Source: an uncultured Lachnospiraceae bacterium (GTDB lineage Bacteria > Bacillota > Clostridia > Lachnospirales > Lachnospiraceae). From it: DNA of 10,599 bases. The notes below the pieces were generated by a model. The model ran no database searches, was not told where the DNA came from, and worked only from the letters and a program-made list of their open reading frames with translations. This document shows positions 1 to 7,535 of this stretch, one piece after another; within the stretch, counting starts at the first letter, position 1, and every line of letters starts with the position of its first letter. The translations under genes were made by a program, and so were the position numbers. The DNA lies in contig CAJUEI010000128.1 of assembly GCA_910585255.1 (NCBI GenBank), positions 1 to 10,599 on the forward strand, in the 5' to 3' direction.

Positions 1-961
1 GAACAATCTGTCCATCTCCTAAGTAAAGTGCCACATGCTCAATCTGATATTCTCCATATATAATCAAATCCCCCGGTCTTAACTCCGAAGTACTAATTTT
101 CGTTCCAAAATTATACTGTGTTGTAGCAGTACGTGGAATAGAAATTCCAAAATTAGCATAGATTAAATTTGTAAACCCAGAACAATCCGTTCCATGAGTC
201 AGACTATTTCCGCCGTACACATAAGGATTTCCGACAAACTGCTTTGCAAACTCACAAATTTCTACCCGAAGATCCGAAACCTCTGCCCCATACATTAACT
301 GAGCCAAAGTCCGAGCCGTCTGCAGCTCCTCTGATACTGTAACATACTCTGCGGATACATATCCTTCTGTACTATCTACCACTACCTTAATCCAATCATC
401 TACTACTTCTAGCACGTCCAATTTCTGAGAATTTCCAAGCACCTCAATAATCGAACAATCTGTATTCGGTTCTTCTCTTAAATTCAAAGAATCTGCATCT
501 ACCGTAGCTACCAATTCTACTAAATCATATGCCTTTCTTAATGCCTCTTCTCCTGTCAAAAGATACTCTGAACTGACGTACCCCTCAATATCTCCCGATG
601 TTATGTAGCACCAGCCATTTTCCTCGCTGATAATATCACAGGCAGCATCTGCCGGCAGTCTTCCGACAATAGCTCCATCTACAGGTGTCTCACGAATATT
701 TAATACATCTGATACATTTGCAAGTGCCAGATTTGCATAGCCGCCAATTGGCTCATACACTTCTTCAATTGAAGTCGTGACAATACCTTCCGTCTTTTCC
801 TTACTTGCCTTTGTATTCTGATACTGATCCATCACCACTGCAATTCCGGCAACTCCATCTGTCCCGGAAATATTATCTGCTGCTACATATTCAAAATTGG
901 ACAACGCAAGCAACGTTCCTACTGCACAGATTGCTGCCGTCTTTCTCATATTTCGGTTCAT
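1..961 (-). CDS. Secreted SH3-SH3-NlpC/P60 peptidoglycan hydrolase, C-terminus cut by the window edge
   Basis: A reading frame enters from the left window edge; 320 residues are visible. I chose the ATG at 961 because AAGGAG at 970-975 lies 8 nt upstream; the in-frame ATG at 967 would have only 2 nt. Residues 1-28 look like a signal peptide: MNRNMRKT, a hydrophobic stretch, then an A-A cleavage region. Two bacterial SH3-like domains follow at about 75-137 and 148-210, each with an LN(I/L)RE motif and a late GYVS(S/A)EY motif. The NlpC/P60 domain starts near 232. Its predicted catalytic Cys260 is in GTDCSGF and His309 is in IEHVALYLG; the third polar residue would lie outside the window. The family cleaves gamma-D-Glu-diamino acid bonds in peptidoglycan stem peptides outside the membrane, and the SH3 domains probably bind the wall. 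The gene has its own promoter. Family is secure; the exact bond cut is inference. Confidence 0.93.
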   Translation of the reverse strand, partial: MNRNMRKTAAICAVGTLLALSNFEYVAADNISGTDGVAGIAVVMDQYQNTKASKEKTEGIVTTSIEEVYEPIGGYANLALANVSDVLNIRETPVDGAIVGRLPADAACDIISEENGWCYITSGDIEGYVSSEYLLTGEEALRKAYDLVELVATVDADSLNLREEPNTDCSIIEVLGNSQKLDVLEVVDDWIKVVVDSTEGYVSAEYVTVSEELQTARTLAQLMYGAEVSDLRVEICEFAKQFVGNPYVYGGNSLTHGTDCSGFTNLIYANFGISIPRTATTQYNFGTKISTSELRPGDLIIYGEYQIEHVALYLGDGQIV

Positions 962-1012
962 ATTCATAACTCCTTCGCTATTTGTTACATAATTATTAAC
1001 TAACGTAATAGC

Positions 1013-1041
1013 ATTATAACAATTCCGACTTCATTTGTCAA
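1013..1041 (-). promoter_or_regulatory. Consensus sigma-A promoter of the NlpC/P60 gene
   Basis: On the minus strand TTGACA (1041-1036) and TATAAT (1018-1013) are separated by exactly 17 nt, a perfect vegetative promoter. The predicted start near 1006 leaves a short leader of about 45 nt that contains the AAGGAG ribosome-binding site. This makes the hydrolase a separate transcription unit from the upstream ribF operon. Confidence 0.9.
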
Positions 1042-1116
1042 CTACTCCTTTATTTGTTAACATTTCGTTCATTTTTTACATGTTTCTCTTTTTCTTTGCC
1101 AATTATTTTTTCATGA

Positions 1117-1141
1117 TTCCACATTTTCCCACTTTTTCCCA
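1117..1141 (-). promoter_or_regulatory. Candidate MraZ-box array (three TGGGN-type repeats, 10-bp period)
   Basis: The minus strand has TGGGA (1141-1137), TGGGA (1131-1127) and TGGAA (1121-1117), separated by the 5-nt spacers AAAAG and AAATG. E. coli MraZ is known to bind TGGGN direct repeats with 5-nt spacers in the dcw cluster promoter, and the layout here matches. The array sits about 75 bp upstream of the -35 box of a cell-wall hydrolase, so a role in its control is plausible but inferred. The third unit is degenerate and the area is AT-rich, so chance is possible. Confidence 0.4.
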
Positions 1142-1150
1142 CATTTTGCC

Positions 1151-1183
1151 AAAAATAAAATAGAGAAGATTACCTCCCCTATT
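1151..1183 (-). terminator. Intrinsic terminator upstream of the NlpC/P60 gene (second of a tandem pair)
   Basis: In minus-strand RNA, AATAGGGGAG (1183-1174) pairs with CTTCTCTATT (1168-1159) around a 5-nt loop. This makes a 10-bp stem with two G-U pairs, followed by the T-rich tract TTATTTTT (1158-1151). It lies downstream of the first ribF terminator and just upstream of the TGGG repeats, and would insulate the hydrolase gene from operon read-through. Confidence 0.7.
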
Positions 1184-1229
1184 CCCCGCACTGGACGTCT
1201 GTCAACTTTGCTGATATCGTTCCTTTAGA

Positions 1230-1245
1230 TGCCTGCATACATAAA
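1230..1245 (-). repeat. 16-nt exact repeat, operon-end copy
   Basis: TTTATGTATGCAGGCA on the minus strand (1245-1230) starts inside the U-tract of the ribF terminator. It is identical to 10088-10073, which directly follows the leader hairpin of the same operon. No longer match surrounds it. Confidence 0.85.
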
Positions 1246-1289
1246 AAAGTCACAAAATAATTATTCTTGTAATTATTTCGTAACTTTTT
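1243..1289 (-). terminator. Intrinsic terminator of the rimP-ribF operon
   Basis: The arms 1270-1289 and 1244-1263 form a 20-bp stem around a 6-nt loop, 28 nt after the ribF stop. In minus-strand RNA every position pairs, two of them as G-U wobbles. In the plus-strand reading those two are C-A mismatches, which supports minus-strand function. The stem begins with an A-run and ends in a U-run, then continues into UAUGUAUGCAGGCA. That tail also occurs behind the leader hairpin at 10086-10113. Confidence 0.85.
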
Positions 1290-1317
1290 AAAATGATGGA
1301 AATAACGATACCATCTT

Positions 1318-2250
1318 TTATTTTACAGAATTAGCACACAGCCACTTTTTTGTAGTAATACAATCCAAATTCAGCTGCCGTTTTAATAGCTCTGCCGATT
1401 CAAACCGACACTCTGGTCTTTCATAATGCAAAAGCTGAATGGTTAATTCTTTTCCATACAGATCGCCTTGATAATCAAACAGATAAGTTTCTACATTTTT
1501 CTGGTTGGTATGTTCTACGGTAGGACGTACTCCAATATTAGTCATCCCATTATACCACGCTCCTTCTAACAGGATATGAGAGGCATAAACTCCGTTAGGA
1601 GGCAGCAGCTTCTTCTCATCAGGAAGCAGATTTGCTGTAGGAATCCCCATTTGTCTTCCAAATTGTTTGCCATAGACCACATTCCCAACCAGAAAAAAAG
1701 GATAGCCTAAAAGAGTTTCCGTCAATTCCATCTCACCTGCCGAAAGGGTTTCCCGAATATAGGAACTGCTGATATCTCTGCCCTGGTACTGCTCTTTTGA
1801 AAATACCATAACTCGATACCCATACTTTTCTTCTAATTTAGAAAGCAGTTCAATATCACCTTTTCTCTGATAGCCAAATCGAAAATCTTCTCCTACCACA
1901 ATCCACGCCACATTCATCTTCTCTACCAGAACATCTTTAATAAAATCTTCCGGCTCCATACAAGCCACTTCTTTTGTAAAAGGACACTGTACCATCCAGT
2001 CAATCTGAAACTGTTCCGCCAAATCCCGGCGTTCCTGATTGGTCAAGATCGTTCCGCTTCTCTGCCCATTCAGCAGCCGGTTTGGAGGGGCATCAAAAGT
2101 AAAGATTGCTGCCGCACAGCCTTCCTTTTTCTTTTGTAACACCTGAGTAATCAAAAGCTGATGTCCCCGATGCAGTCCGTCAAATTTTCCTAATGTAATG
2201 GCAGAACGTTTTTCGATTTTTAACTGTGGTAAATCAGTTGTAAATTCCAT
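1318..2250 (-). CDS. ribF: Bifunctional riboflavin kinase / FAD synthetase
   Basis: This cytoplasmic enzyme phosphorylates riboflavin to FMN and then adenylates FMN to FAD. The 310-residue length is normal for RibF. The N-terminal adenylyltransferase half shows GKFDGLHRGH (21-30), GEDFRFG (121-127) and SSSYIR (162-167), the last matching the SSTxIR signature with a conservative Thr-to-Ser change. The C-terminal kinase half shows GIPTANL (203-209), GVYA (221-224), NIGVRPT (239-245) and VETYLFD (254-260), whose glutamate is the expected catalytic base. The ATG at 2250 has AAGGGGG about 10 nt upstream. It starts 24 nt after truB and is the last gene of the operon, followed by the terminator at 1243-1289. 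I see no FMN riboswitch, so expression probably follows the operon promoter. Confidence 0.97.
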   Translation of the reverse strand: MEFTTDLPQLKIEKRSAITLGKFDGLHRGHQLLITQVLQKKKEGCAAAIFTFDAPPNRLLNGQRSGTILTNQERRDLAEQFQIDWMVQCPFTKEVACMEPEDFIKDVLVEKMNVAWIVVGEDFRFGYQRKGDIELLSKLEEKYGYRVMVFSKEQYQGRDISSSYIRETLSAGEMELTETLLGYPFFLVGNVVYGKQFGRQMGIPTANLLPDEKKLLPPNGVYASHILLEGAWYNGMTNIGVRPTVEHTNQKNVETYLFDYQGDLYGKELTIQLLHYERPECRFESAELLKRQLNLDCITTKKWLCANSVK

Positions 2251-2274
2251 ACGAAAAACGCCCCCTTTCTCTTT

Positions 2275-3162
2275 TTATTCTAAAAACATTTTAACAGGAT
2301 AACAGATCCCTGCACAGTAAGAATATAAAGCAGTAAACTTTCCTTTCCAGTCGTATACTCGTATTAGATTCTGCTCCGAATACTCCAGTTTCTCATCTTC
2401 CAAGGCAAATGAATTCCCATTATAAAGCAATTTACAAAATTCCTTCTGCACGGTAACGGCGGGATAGGCTTTCAGTATTTGATCTACTGCCAAAATATGT
2501 GTATTCAGCTTTCCATCAGCTTCTAACTGCTCCACTCTGTCAAGCGGCAATGCATCCTCTATAGAAAACTCACTTACCCGTGTCCGAGTCAGCCGCTCCA
2601 TACATCCCTTACAGCCCAATTTCTCTCCAATATCCGAACACAATGTCCGAATATAGGTTCCCTTCGAACAGCGTACCCGAAGCCATACACGGGGAAGCTG
2701 CATATCTAGGACAGCGATCTCATAGAGCGTCACCTTTCTCGCCTGCCGCTCCACCGTCTTTCCCTCTCTTGCCAATTCATACAGTTTTTTTCCATTGATT
2801 TTCAAAGCGGAATACATCGGCGGAACCTGCCAGTATTCCCCCAAAAAACTCTGTACCGCTTCCTCTACAGTTTCCTCCGATACCGTTACCGGAAACTCTG
2901 AGAGCACGGTTCCGCTGATATCTTGTGTATCGGTCTCTTTTCCAAGCAGCAATACTGCTTCATATACTTTCTCTTTTTCTGTCAGCATCTCACAGAGTTT
3001 GGTAGCTGTTCCTAGGCAGACCGGCAAAACGCCTTCTGCATCTGGATCAAGTGTACCAGTATGCCCTATCTTCTTCTGATGAAGAATTCCCCTTAATTTT
3101 GCCACTACATCATGAGAAGTATAGCCCTTTTCTTTATAAATATTGATGATTCCATGGTACAC
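2275..3162 (-). CDS. truB: tRNA pseudouridine-55 synthase
   Basis: TruB converts U55 to pseudouridine in the T-loop of elongator tRNAs and also acts as a tRNA chaperone. The protein has 295 residues, typical of the family. The catalytic motif GHTGTLDPDAEGVLP is at about 33-47, with Asp39 as the nucleophile. A later RVRCSKGTYIRTLCSDIGEKLG segment (shown here only by its RCSKGTYIR core) is the conserved substrate-pocket strand. The C-terminal 60-70 residues form the variable PUA-like tail. The start is a GTG at 3162 (GTG TAC CAT GGA), with AGGTG about 7 nt upstream. No better ATG fits, because family members begin with a similar NGIINVYK-like strand. The gap from nrnA is only 6 nt, so the two are probably translationally coupled. 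Confidence 0.97.
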   Translation of the reverse strand: MYHGIINIYKEKGYTSHDVVAKLRGILHQKKIGHTGTLDPDAEGVLPVCLGTATKLCEMLTEKEKVYEAVLLLGKETDTQDISGTVLSEFPVTVSEETVEEAVQSFLGEYWQVPPMYSALKINGKKLYELAREGKTVERQARKVTLYEIAVLDMQLPRVWLRVRCSKGTYIRTLCSDIGEKLGCKGCMERLTRTRVSEFSIEDALPLDRVEQLEADGKLNTHILAVDQILKAYPAVTVQKEFCKLLYNGNSFALEDEKLEYSEQNLIRVYDWKGKFTALYSYCAGICYPVKMFLE

Positions 3163-3168
3163 GCCGTT

Positions 3169-4137
3169 TCACCTGTTCTTTCTGTTCTGTGCTTCAAGCC
3201 TTTCCATCTGTACTTCAATCTGAGAGGAAATATTGTTAATCACATCATGTTCACTTCCCATCATCGTACAGCCTGCTGCCCGGATATGTCCGCCTCCGCC
3301 GAAATGTGCCGCAATTACGCTGACATCTAACTGTTCCTTCGAACGCAGGCTAACCTTAAAGACATGCGGTGACGTTTCATACATAAAGATAGCACATTCA
3401 ATTCCCTCTGTAAGTGCAAGCTGACTGACAATACTGCTTAAATCCGCCGGTCCTACTCCATAGAAGTCCAACTCCTTTTTCCGCAGTACCGCTGCAATAC
3501 ATTTTTTATCAAAAAAACGAATACTCTCTAATAAAGCTCTTCCTAAAATCTGATTCTGCAGATAGGTTCTCTGATAAAAACTTTCATTTACAATCTTGGT
3601 AAACGGCACTCCCTTGCTAATCAGCTTTCCTGCTGCAAGCATCGTCTTTTCCGTTGTATTGGAATACTGAAATACTCCGGTATCGTGGATCAATCCGGTA
3701 TAAAGTGCTGTAGCGGCACGAAGAGAAATTTGGTCATACTCCATCTTATAGAACAAAATTTCACAGGTGGCAGCAGCATCGGAAACTACCAGATTTTCCA
3801 TCGCATAGCGGGTATTGCTGATATGATGATCAATACAAAGGGTTCTCTTTGCCCGATCAAATCCGTTTACCATCTCTCCTAATCGTTCCTTATCACTGCA
3901 GTCTAACACAATCCATAAATCATAGATCGTCTGTCCGTCATCCTGATGACAAATATTCTCTGTTCCCTCCAAATAAGAAAATTCCGGCGGAATCTCTTCC
4001 AGATAAATCTGCGGCTCTATCTTAGGGTTTTTCTCCTTTATGTACCAATACATGGCAATGCAGGAGCCAATACAGTCGCCATCCGGTCGAATATGACCAG
4101 AAATAGCAACTGTACGGATATCCTTTAATTCATACAT
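3169..4137 (-). CDS. nrnA: DHH-family bifunctional nanoRNase / pAp phosphatase
   Basis: NrnA-type enzymes degrade RNA oligonucleotides of 2-5 nt and dephosphorylate 3'-phosphoadenosine 5'-phosphate in the cytoplasm with Mn2+. From the chosen start the protein has 322 residues. Metal-binding motifs are visible in order: HIRPDGD (15-21), LDCSD around Asp79, DHH (103-105), and an IHDTGVF strand. The DHHA1 domain carries GGGGHIRAAG, with the glycine-rich loop at 280-284. An ATG at 4158 in the same frame exists, but ATG 4137 has AAGGAGG (4150-4144) at a 6-nt spacing and matches the family N-terminus, so 4137 is preferred. That start overlaps the end of rbfA by 8 nt. Placement between rbfA and truB is the normal Firmicutes order. 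Preference for nano-RNA over other DHH substrates is inferred from family and context. Confidence 0.94.
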   Translation of the reverse strand: MYELKDIRTVAISGHIRPDGDCIGSCIAMYWYIKEKNPKIEPQIYLEEIPPEFSYLEGTENICHQDDGQTIYDLWIVLDCSDKERLGEMVNGFDRAKRTLCIDHHISNTRYAMENLVVSDAAATCEILFYKMEYDQISLRAATALYTGLIHDTGVFQYSNTTEKTMLAAGKLISKGVPFTKIVNESFYQRTYLQNQILGRALLESIRFFDKKCIAAVLRKKELDFYGVGPADLSSIVSQLALTEGIECAIFMYETSPHVFKVSLRSKEQLDVSVIAAHFGGGGHIRAAGCTMMGSEHDVINNISSQIEVQMERLEAQNRKNR

Positions 4138-4510
4138 CCTCTTCCTCCTTCCGCACAATATCTTTATTTACAGAATCAATTAATTTAGACATATTGACGC
4201 CATATTCAATAGACTGATCCAGTATAAAAGTCAGCTCCGGCGTATTTCTTAAATTAATCGTTTTAGCAAGCTGTGTGCGGATATACCCTTCTGCACTCTT
4301 TAATCCAGCCATAGTATCCTGCTTTTCCTGTTCGTCTCCTAATACACTGATATATACTTTACAGTGCTTTAAATCAGGTGCTACCTCTGCCGCAACAACA
4401 GAAGTCATCGGATGAATTCTTGGATCTTTTACTTCTTCTCTAATAATATTGCTTAGCTCTTTTTGAACTTCCCCATTGATACGGGTATTTTTAATACTAT
4501 TTTTTCTCAT
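4130..4510 (-). CDS. rbfA: 30S ribosome-binding factor A
   Basis: RbfA is a small KH-fold protein that binds the 30S subunit near helix 1 of 16S rRNA and assists late maturation and cold adaptation. The 126 residues are typical. Recognisable family features are RINGEVQKELSNIIREE near the start, the KDPRI segment, and the hydrophobic strand VSV/ISVLGDEQ followed by the helix ending ELTFILDQSIEYG. The ATG at 4510 has GGGGAG (4521-4516) at a 5-nt spacing; this site overlaps the infB stop codon. The gene begins 10 nt after infB and its end overlaps nrnA by 8 nt. Co-expression with IF2, RimP and NusA fits a shared ribosome-assembly role. Confidence 0.96.
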   Translation of the reverse strand: MRKNSIKNTRINGEVQKELSNIIREEVKDPRIHPMTSVVAAEVAPDLKHCKVYISVLGDEQEKQDTMAGLKSAEGYIRTQLAKTINLRNTPELTFILDQSIEYGVNMSKLIDSVNKDIVRKEEEDV

Positions 4511-4520
4511 ATATGCTCCC

Positions 4521-7500
4521 CTATCTCGCTATTTCTTCCATAATATAGGCCTCTACCTGATCGCCTTCCTTGATATCGTTAAACTTTTCAAATACCAATC
4601 CGCACTCATATCCTGCCATTACTTCTTTTACATCATCCTTAAACCGCTTTAAAGATGCCAATGCTCCGTCAAAGAGCTGTTCTCCCTCTCTGGTAATCCG
4701 GCATTTTGCTCCTCTTTGGAACTTACCGTCCAAAATATAAGAACCTGCAATCGTACCGACTCCAGATGCCTTAAATGTCTGCCGTACTTCTGCATGACCA
4801 ATTACTTTCTCTTCAAAGACAGGATCTAACATTCCCTTCATCGCTGCTTCTACATCTTCAATTGCATTATAGATTACACGATACAAACGAATATCGACAT
4901 TTTCTCTTTCCGCCACACTCTTTGCCGTTGGATCCGGTTTTACATTAAATCCAATAATAATCGCATTGGAAGCAGAAGCCAAGCTGACATCTGATTCATT
5001 TACCGCACCAACACCGCCGTGTATTACTTTTACTACTACTTCTTCATTTGACAGTTTAATCAGACTCTGTTTAATTGCTTCTACCGAACCCTGTACATCG
5101 GCCTTTACAATAATATTTAACTCCTTTACATTTCCAGCTTTAATCTGAGAAAACAAATCATCTAACGACATCTTTGCCTTTGTATCTTCCAGCAATTTCT
5201 CCTTACCCTGAGAGATAAAGGTTTCTGCAAAGCTTCTTGCCTCTTTCTCCGAATCACATGCTACAAAGATTTCTCCTGCATTTGGAACATCATTTAATCC
5301 AAGGATCTCTACTGGAGTGGATGGAGTTGCCTCTCTTACTCTTCGTCCCTTATCGTCAATCATTGCACGTACTTTTCCATGACAGGAACCTGCAGCAATC
5401 ACATCTCCGACATGAAGTGTCCCCTTCTGTACCAAGACAGTTGCAACCGGTCCTCTTCCTTTATCCAATTGTGCCTCAATTACCAGTCCTCGTGCCTTTC
5501 TATTTGGATTTGCCTTTAACTCCTTTACTTCAGCCGTTAAAAGAATCATCTCCAACAAGTCTTCTATCCCTTCCTTTGTATGAGCTGATACTGGAACAAA
5601 TACCGTGGTTCCGCCCCAGTCCTCCGCTACCAGTTCATGTTCAATCAATTCCTGTTTTACCCGATCCACATTGGCACTTGGCTTATCAATTTTATTTACA
5701 GCAACAATAATCTCTAATCCGGCTGCCTTGGCATGGCTAATCGCTTCCACTGTCTGAGGCATTACTCCGTCATCTGCTGCCACTACCAAAATAGCGATAT
5801 CCGTAGACTGTGCCCCACGCATCCGCATAGCGGTAAATGCTTCATGTCCCGGTGTATCCAAAAATGTAATCTTCTGTCCGTTGATCTCTACTACATAAGC
5901 ACCGATATGCTGTGTAATACCGCCTGCTTCCTTTGCAATCACATTGGTAGAACGAATCGCATCCAAAAGGGAAGTCTTTCCATGATCGACATGCCCCATT
6001 ACGCAGATAACCGGAGGACGTGTCACCATGGTCTTTTCGTCTTCCTCTTCCTCTCGAAGCAGTTCTTCAATAACATCTATCTTTACTTCTTTTTCACAGA
6101 TTACATCATATTCTAACGCAATCTCTTCTGCTGTCTCAAAATTAATCTCCTGATTAATCGTTACCATCTTTCCCTGCAAAAATAACTTTTTCACTACTGC
6201 AGATGGCTGCAGCTTCATCTTTTCCGCCAATTCCTTAATCGTAATCACTTCTGGTATCTGAATTACTTTAATCTCCGGCTCCTTCTCTACCTGTTTCTGC
6301 GGTTTTACTATCTCTGGAACCGGTTTTCCAAATTTTTTCGAAATCGGACGATCTTCAAATTTATTCGTCTTTTCCTTTCGATCTTTATCTGGACGATCCT
6401 GCCGTCTCTCTGTCTTTACTTCAATAAAATCTGGTCTTGCCTTTTCAATCTTTTTATCTAAAGATTCTCTTCTGCCGCCACGTCCGTTATTCTCTCTGTC
6501 TTTATTATAACCGCTGTCCTTGTTATATCCGCCCTGTGAGCGTCCTCCCTGACGGTTATTTTCCCGATTATAACTGCCCTGTGTTCTGTCGCTTTTTTGT
6601 CCATCCCGGTTATAACTGCCTTGATTTCTCTGTCCGCTGCGATTTTCCCGATTATAACCCCGTTCGCCTCTCTGACCGTCCCGGTTTTCTCGATCCGTTC
6701 GATTCGAATTCTCTCGATCACTTCGATTAAAGTTCTCCCGATCACTTCGATTGAAATTTTCTCGGTTTTCCCGGTCATTCCGATTGGAATTCTCCCGATT
6801 ATTCCGATTCGAATTCTCCCGGTTTTCCCGATCACCCCGATTAGAATTCTCCCGATTATTCTTTTGTCCGCTCCGATTTCCGCGATTATAATTTCCTTTC
6901 TCATTTCGATTGGAATTTTCCCGATTTTCTTTATTATATCCGCTGTTTTGATTGTCCCGATTGGAACGCTGTCCGTTGCTTTGATTATTGGCAGATCTCT
7001 GATTATTATTAGGCTGTGCACTATTCTGCGGATTAAATACAACAGACACCTTTTTCTTGTGTTCCTGTCCGCCTTCTGCTTTTACCGCTTCCGATTTTCC
7101 TAACTCTGTCTGTTTTTTTTCTGATTTTATCTCTGCCTTTGCTTCTGATCTTGTATTTCCTGCTCCGGTTCCCATTTTTCCACTTTCTATTTTTGTTCTA
7201 GTTCCCTTTATCTCTGTTTTTCCTGCTTCTTCTTTTATCTCCATCTTTGCCTCTGTTTTTAATCCCTCTATTTTTTTCTCTGTTTTTCCTTCTACTTTTA
7301 TTCCATCTATCTTTATTTCTTCTGTCTCTGCTTTCATTGTCTTTGCCTTTGTCTGTCCGGCTAGTTCAGCACTTAAATGCTTTTTCACCTTTTCTGCTAC
7401 ATCCTCTTCAATACTTGAATTTGCAACAAAACGCTTTCCATTATTATCAATTGAAAGTGCATCTAATGCACTAATAATTTCGACATTTTTCTTTTCCATT

Positions 7501-7535
7501 TGATTTGCCAGTTCACTTATCTTAATTTTCGCCAT
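4521..7535 (-). CDS. infB: Translation initiation factor IF-2, with a long low-complexity N-terminus
   Basis: IF2 is the GTPase that places initiator fMet-tRNA on the 30S subunit and drives 50S joining. The 1004 residues exceed compact Bacillus forms because of the N-terminal region. Order: a first IF2_N helical module (1-55); a Lys/Glu-rich stretch (60-165); an Asn/Arg/Glu/Gly-rich repeat tract (about 178-358); a charged linker; a second IF2_N module (about 427-480); then the G domain. G motifs are GHVDHGKT (514-521), GGITQHIG (538-545), DTPGH (560-564), NKID (614-617) and SAH (650-652). The beta-barrel, domain III and fMet-tRNA-binding C-terminal domain follow to the end. The ATG at 7535 has GGAGG (7551-7547) at 11 nt and overlaps ylxQ by 14 nt. 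Function is certain; the N-terminal tract is discussed separately. Confidence 0.98.
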   Translation of the reverse strand: MAKIKISELANQMEKKNVEIISALDALSIDNNGKRFVANSSIEEDVAEKVKKHLSAELAGQTKAKTMKAETEEIKIDGIKVEGKTEKKIEGLKTEAKMEIKEEAGKTEIKGTRTKIESGKMGTGAGNTRSEAKAEIKSEKKQTELGKSEAVKAEGGQEHKKKVSVVFNPQNSAQPNNNQRSANNQSNGQRSNRDNQNSGYNKENRENSNRNEKGNYNRGNRSGQKNNRENSNRGDRENRENSNRNNRENSNRNDRENRENFNRSDRENFNRSDRENSNRTDRENRDGQRGERGYNRENRSGQRNQGSYNRDGQKSDRTQGSYNRENNRQGGRSQGGYNKDSGYNKDRENNGRGGRRESLDKKIEKARPDFIEVKTERRQDRPDKDRKEKTNKFEDRPISKKFGKPVPEIVKPQKQVEKEPEIKVIQIPEVITIKELAEKMKLQPSAVVKKLFLQGKMVTINQEINFETAEEIALEYDVICEKEVKIDVIEELLREEEEDEKTMVTRPPVICVMGHVDHGKTSLLDAIRSTNVIAKEAGGITQHIGAYVVEINGQKITFLDTPGHEAFTAMRMRGAQSTDIAILVVAADDGVMPQTVEAISHAKAAGLEIIVAVNKIDKPSANVDRVKQELIEHELVAEDWGGTTVFVPVSAHTKEGIEDLLEMILLTAEVKELKANPNRKARGLVIEAQLDKGRGPVATVLVQKGTLHVGDVIAAGSCHGKVRAMIDDKGRRVREATPSTPVEILGLNDVPNAGEIFVACDSEKEARSFAETFISQGKEKLLEDTKAKMSLDDLFSQIKAGNVKELNIIVKADVQGSVEAIKQSLIKLSNEEVVVKVIHGGVGAVNESDVSLASASNAIIIGFNVKPDPTAKSVAERENVDIRLYRVIYNAIEDVEAAMKGMLDPVFEEKVIGHAEVRQTFKASGVGTIAGSYILDGKFQRGAKCRITREGEQLFDGALASLKRFKDDVKEVMAGYECGLVFEKFNDIKEGDQVEAYIMEEIAR
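6681..6929 (-). repeat. In-frame tandem repeat tract in infB coding Asn-Arg-Glu-rich units
   Basis: Residues about 203-285 of IF2 consist of imperfect units of about 8 residues such as NRENSNRN, DRENFNRS and DRENSNRT. The DNA repeats at about 24-27 nt, with recurring CGG/CGA GAG/GAA AAT/AAC codons and several GAATTC hexamers. The repeats stay in frame, with different synonymous codons in different units, so protein composition seems maintained rather than the DNA being freshly duplicated. Copy number may vary between strains by slippage or recombination. Confidence 0.8.

Noticed and set aside
968..1240. c-di-AMP (ydaO-type) riboswitch in front of the NlpC/P60 gene
   Set aside because: This switch class is common upstream of wall hydrolases, but the predicted leader is only about 45 nt and the conserved ydaO core is not visible in the spacer.
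2251..2274. FMN riboswitch before ribF
   Set aside because: The truB-ribF gap is only 24 nt, too short for an RFN element.
4138..4158. Seven-codon N-terminal extension of NrnA from ATG 4158
   Set aside because: The added residues CGRRKR are encoded by the Shine-Dalgarno region itself. ATG 4137 has ideal spacing and fits the family start.
5237..5710. Plus-strand 157-codon frame
   Set aside because: Antisense of the conserved IF2 G domain and beta-barrel, with no independent coding signal.
6458..7042. A 194-codon minus-strand frame rich in Ile and Arg within infB
   Set aside because: It is the shifted frame of the infB repeat tract. Lack of stops follows from the repetitive CGG/GAG/AAT codons, and there is no ribosome-binding site or recognisable protein.
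6597..7503. Overlapping plus-strand frames coding hydrophobic Ile/Phe/Ser/Leu-rich proteins
   Set aside because: They are antisense of the Lys/Glu/Asn/Arg-rich IF2 N-terminus, which automatically yields hydrophobic codons. They are not membrane proteins.
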